56,074 nt of DNA, from positions 1-56,074 of the forward strand of contig CAIWAH010000248.1 in the NCBI GenBank assembly GCA_903910585.1, read 5' to 3'. The notes under the pieces were generated by a model that saw only the letters and a program-made list of their open reading frames with translations, did no database searches and was not told the DNA's origin. Positions within the stretch are counted from its first letter, which is position 1; every line of letters begins with the position of its first letter. This DNA comes from an uncultured Verrucomicrobiota bacterium. Its GTDB lineage: Bacteria > Verrucomicrobiota > Verrucomicrobiia > Limisphaerales > UBA9464. This document shows positions 54,923 to 56,074 of the stretch, piece after piece. Made by a program: the position numbers and the translations under genes.

Positions 54923-55762
54923 TCAGAGCGCTTCGCCGACCTGGAAACGCAGGAAGCGGCGGACCGTGATGGTGTCGCCCAACGCCTTGCCGACGGACGC
55001 GACGTGCGCCTCGACCTTCAGGTCCGGATTCTTGACGAAGCCCTGTTCGAGCAGGCAGTTCGTCTCGAAATACTTGTTCAGCTTGCCCTTGAGGATGCCT
55101 TCCATCGCCGCGGCCGGCTTGCCCTTGAGGGCGTCCGACTGGGCTGCGATCTCGCGTTCCTTGTCGATGACGGCCTGCGGAACTTCGCTGCGTCCGACCG
55201 CGACCGGGCTCGCGGCCGCGATCTGCAGGGTCACGTCGCGGAGGAGCTGCTTGAAGTCGTCGTGGGCGACGGTCTCGTCCTTGGTGGCGCCGATCTCGAC
55301 GAGCACACCGACCTTGCCGCCGGTGTGGATGTAGGCCGCGACGGCGCCGACGCCGGCGACTTCGAGACGCTGGGAACGGCGGACTTGGATGTTTTCGCCG
55401 ATCTTGGCGACGGCCGCGACGCGGTCCGCCTCGAGGTCGGCACCGGGCGAGCTCGCGACCTTGGCGGCGAGTTCGGCGACGAAGGCCTTGAAGCCGTCGT
55501 TGCGGGCGACGAAGTCGGTTTCGCAGTTCACCTCGATGAGGGCGCCAACTTTGCCGCCATTGACGACGGCCTGGCCGATCAGGCCTTCGTTGGCGGCGCG
55601 GTCGGCCTTCTTGACGGCCGCGGCCGCGCCCTGCTTGCGGAGCAGGTCAACGGCGCCGTTCAGGTCGCCCTGGGTTTCATCAAGGGCCTTCTTGCAGGCC
55701 ATGAGCCCAGCGCCGGTCATGGCGCGGAGCTGGCCGACGAGTGCGGGAGTGATTTCAGCCAT
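54923..55762 (-). CDS. tsf: Elongation factor Ts
   Basis: 279 aa. The N-terminal UBA-like region (MAEITPALVGQLRAMTGAG; LMACKKALDETQGDLNGAVD; LLRKQG) and the core VGALIEVNCETDFVARND contain the conserved TDFV motif used to release GDP from EF-Tu. The C-terminus RRFLRFQVGEAL is the family ending. It is a soluble cytosolic translation factor, encoded 58 bp downstream of rpsB as in most bacteria. Confidence 0.97.
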   Translation of the reverse strand: MAEITPALVGQLRAMTGAGLMACKKALDETQGDLNGAVDLLRKQGAAAAVKKADRAANEGLIGQAVVNGGKVGALIEVNCETDFVARNDGFKAFVAELAAKVASSPGADLEADRVAAVAKIGENIQVRRSQRLEVAGVGAVAAYIHTGGKVGVLVEIGATKDETVAHDDFKQLLRDVTLQIAAASPVAVGRSEVPQAVIDKEREIAAQSDALKGKPAAAMEGILKGKLNKYFETNCLLEQGFVKNPDLKVEAHVASVGKALGDTITVRRFLRFQVGEAL

Positions 55763-55789
55763 GGTATTCGCGAATGGATGGAAAATGGG

Positions 55790-55815
55790 TTCGCCGCGGT
55801 GTTGCCCGCGGCGAA
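55790..55815 (-). promoter_or_regulatory. Hairpin between rpsB and tsf
   Basis: Perfect arms TTCGCCGCGG (55790-55799) and CCGCGGCGAA (55806-55815) around a 6-nt loop form a 10-bp stem in the 58-bp rpsB-tsf gap. On the minus strand only a short T-rich stretch (CCATTTTCC) follows. It may attenuate read-through into tsf or protect the upstream mRNA end. Confidence 0.55.
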
Positions 55816-55820
55816 TCGGT

Positions 55821-56074
55821 TCAGGCGGCCGGGGCCGGAGCGGCTTCGGCGGCGGGGGCCGGCGCCGGGGCGGCGGCTTCCTCGGGGGCGTTGATCCGGC
55901 GGGACTTGCGGGAATCGGCCTCGGCCTTGCCCTGATTGATCGCCTCGACCACGGCCTGCAGCAGCAACCGGATCGAGCGGATGGCGTCGTCGTTGCCGAC
56001 GATCGGATAGTTCACGAGATCGGGATCGCTGTTCGTGTCCACGATGGCCACGACGGGGATCTTGAGGCGGCGGG
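55821..56074 (-). CDS. rpsB: 30S ribosomal protein S2, C-terminal part (cut by window edge)
   Basis: About 84 codons at the 3' end of the gene. The S2 signature [20 protein letters not shown], then [21 protein letters not shown], is clear, followed by an acidic/Ala-Pro-rich tail ([15 protein letters not shown]) that is longer than in many bacteria but common in PVC S2. S2 is a structural protein of the small subunit. The start lies beyond the right edge of the window. Confidence 0.95.
   Translation of the reverse strand, partial: RRLKIPVVAIVDTNSDPDLVNYPIVGNDDAIRSIRLLLQAVVEAINQGKAEADSRKSRRINAPEEAAAPAPAPAAEAAPAPAA

Noticed and set aside
1..56074. CRISPR arrays, tRNA or rRNA genes, integrase or phage modules
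   Set aside because: No regularly spaced direct repeats, cloverleaf-like sequences, rRNA segments, recombinases or phage structural genes were seen.

Overview
The window is GC-rich, has no rRNA, tRNA or CRISPR array, and reads as chromosome of a member of the Verrucomicrobiota (PVC superphylum), most likely a Pedosphaera/Limisphaera-like lineage. This inference rests on gene content: a PVC-type dehydrogenase with a c-type heme and a PmoA-like domain, a DUF1080 protein, PQQ-type and SBBP propellers, an ECF sigma factor fused to a membrane anchor and carboxypeptidase-regulatory-like repeats, and many secreted carbohydrate-active proteins.

Layout. 1-1034 (-) is a CHASE sensor gene interrupted by an in-frame TAG, divergent from a polytopic membrane protein (1109-2530, +). 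2543-5356 (-) is the conserved DUF177-rpmF-plsX-fabH block. It is preceded on the same strand by a DUF3516-type helicase, a helix-hairpin-helix protein and a DUF1080 protein (5403-9366). 9491-12012 (-) holds an uncharacterised conserved protein, a FUN14-like protein and a sialidase-like protein. 12128-14271 (+) encodes a small anchored protein and an M64 peptidase, facing a 993-aa SBBP propeller protein (14283-17264, -). mogA, a glycosyltransferase, an M20 deacylase and pyrE follow. 21148-27475 (+) carries two secreted proteins, a CHASE hybrid histidine kinase and a 1-Cys peroxiredoxin.

27587-34505 (-) runs, in transcription order, from a truncated TonB-dependent receptor through a truncated PepSY protein, tonB, exbB, exbD and a coiled-coil protein to the ECF sigma fusion. 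34640-38194 (-) is a pair of secreted polysaccharide-active proteins. 38195-38870 has no intact gene but contains a decayed purL fragment and a palindrome-rich MITE-like element. 38871-46961 (+) is a tightly coupled five-gene catabolic operon: NAD-dependent 2-hydroxyacid-type dehydrogenase, MFS permease, nitrilase-family hydrolase, Tat-exported amidohydrolase and the 1295-aa PVC heme dehydrogenase/PmoA fusion. 47007-54703 (-) is a run of secreted glycoside-hydrolase-like genes including a GH30 enzyme. The window ends with tsf and the 3' end of rpsB (-).

Most notable points: (1) the membrane-tethered ECF sigma with a very large predicted extracytoplasmic region; (2) the five-gene operon ending in the heme/PmoA fusion; (3) a locus where a siderophore-receptor plug runs directly into the tail of a PepSY permease, which indicates a deletion or an assembly join upstream of intact tonB-exbBD; (4) palindromic repeats, one of them translated in frame inside the helicase; (5) the purL relic; (6) the nonsense codon in the CHASE gene. 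Functions are inferred from family motifs read by eye; no database search was possible.
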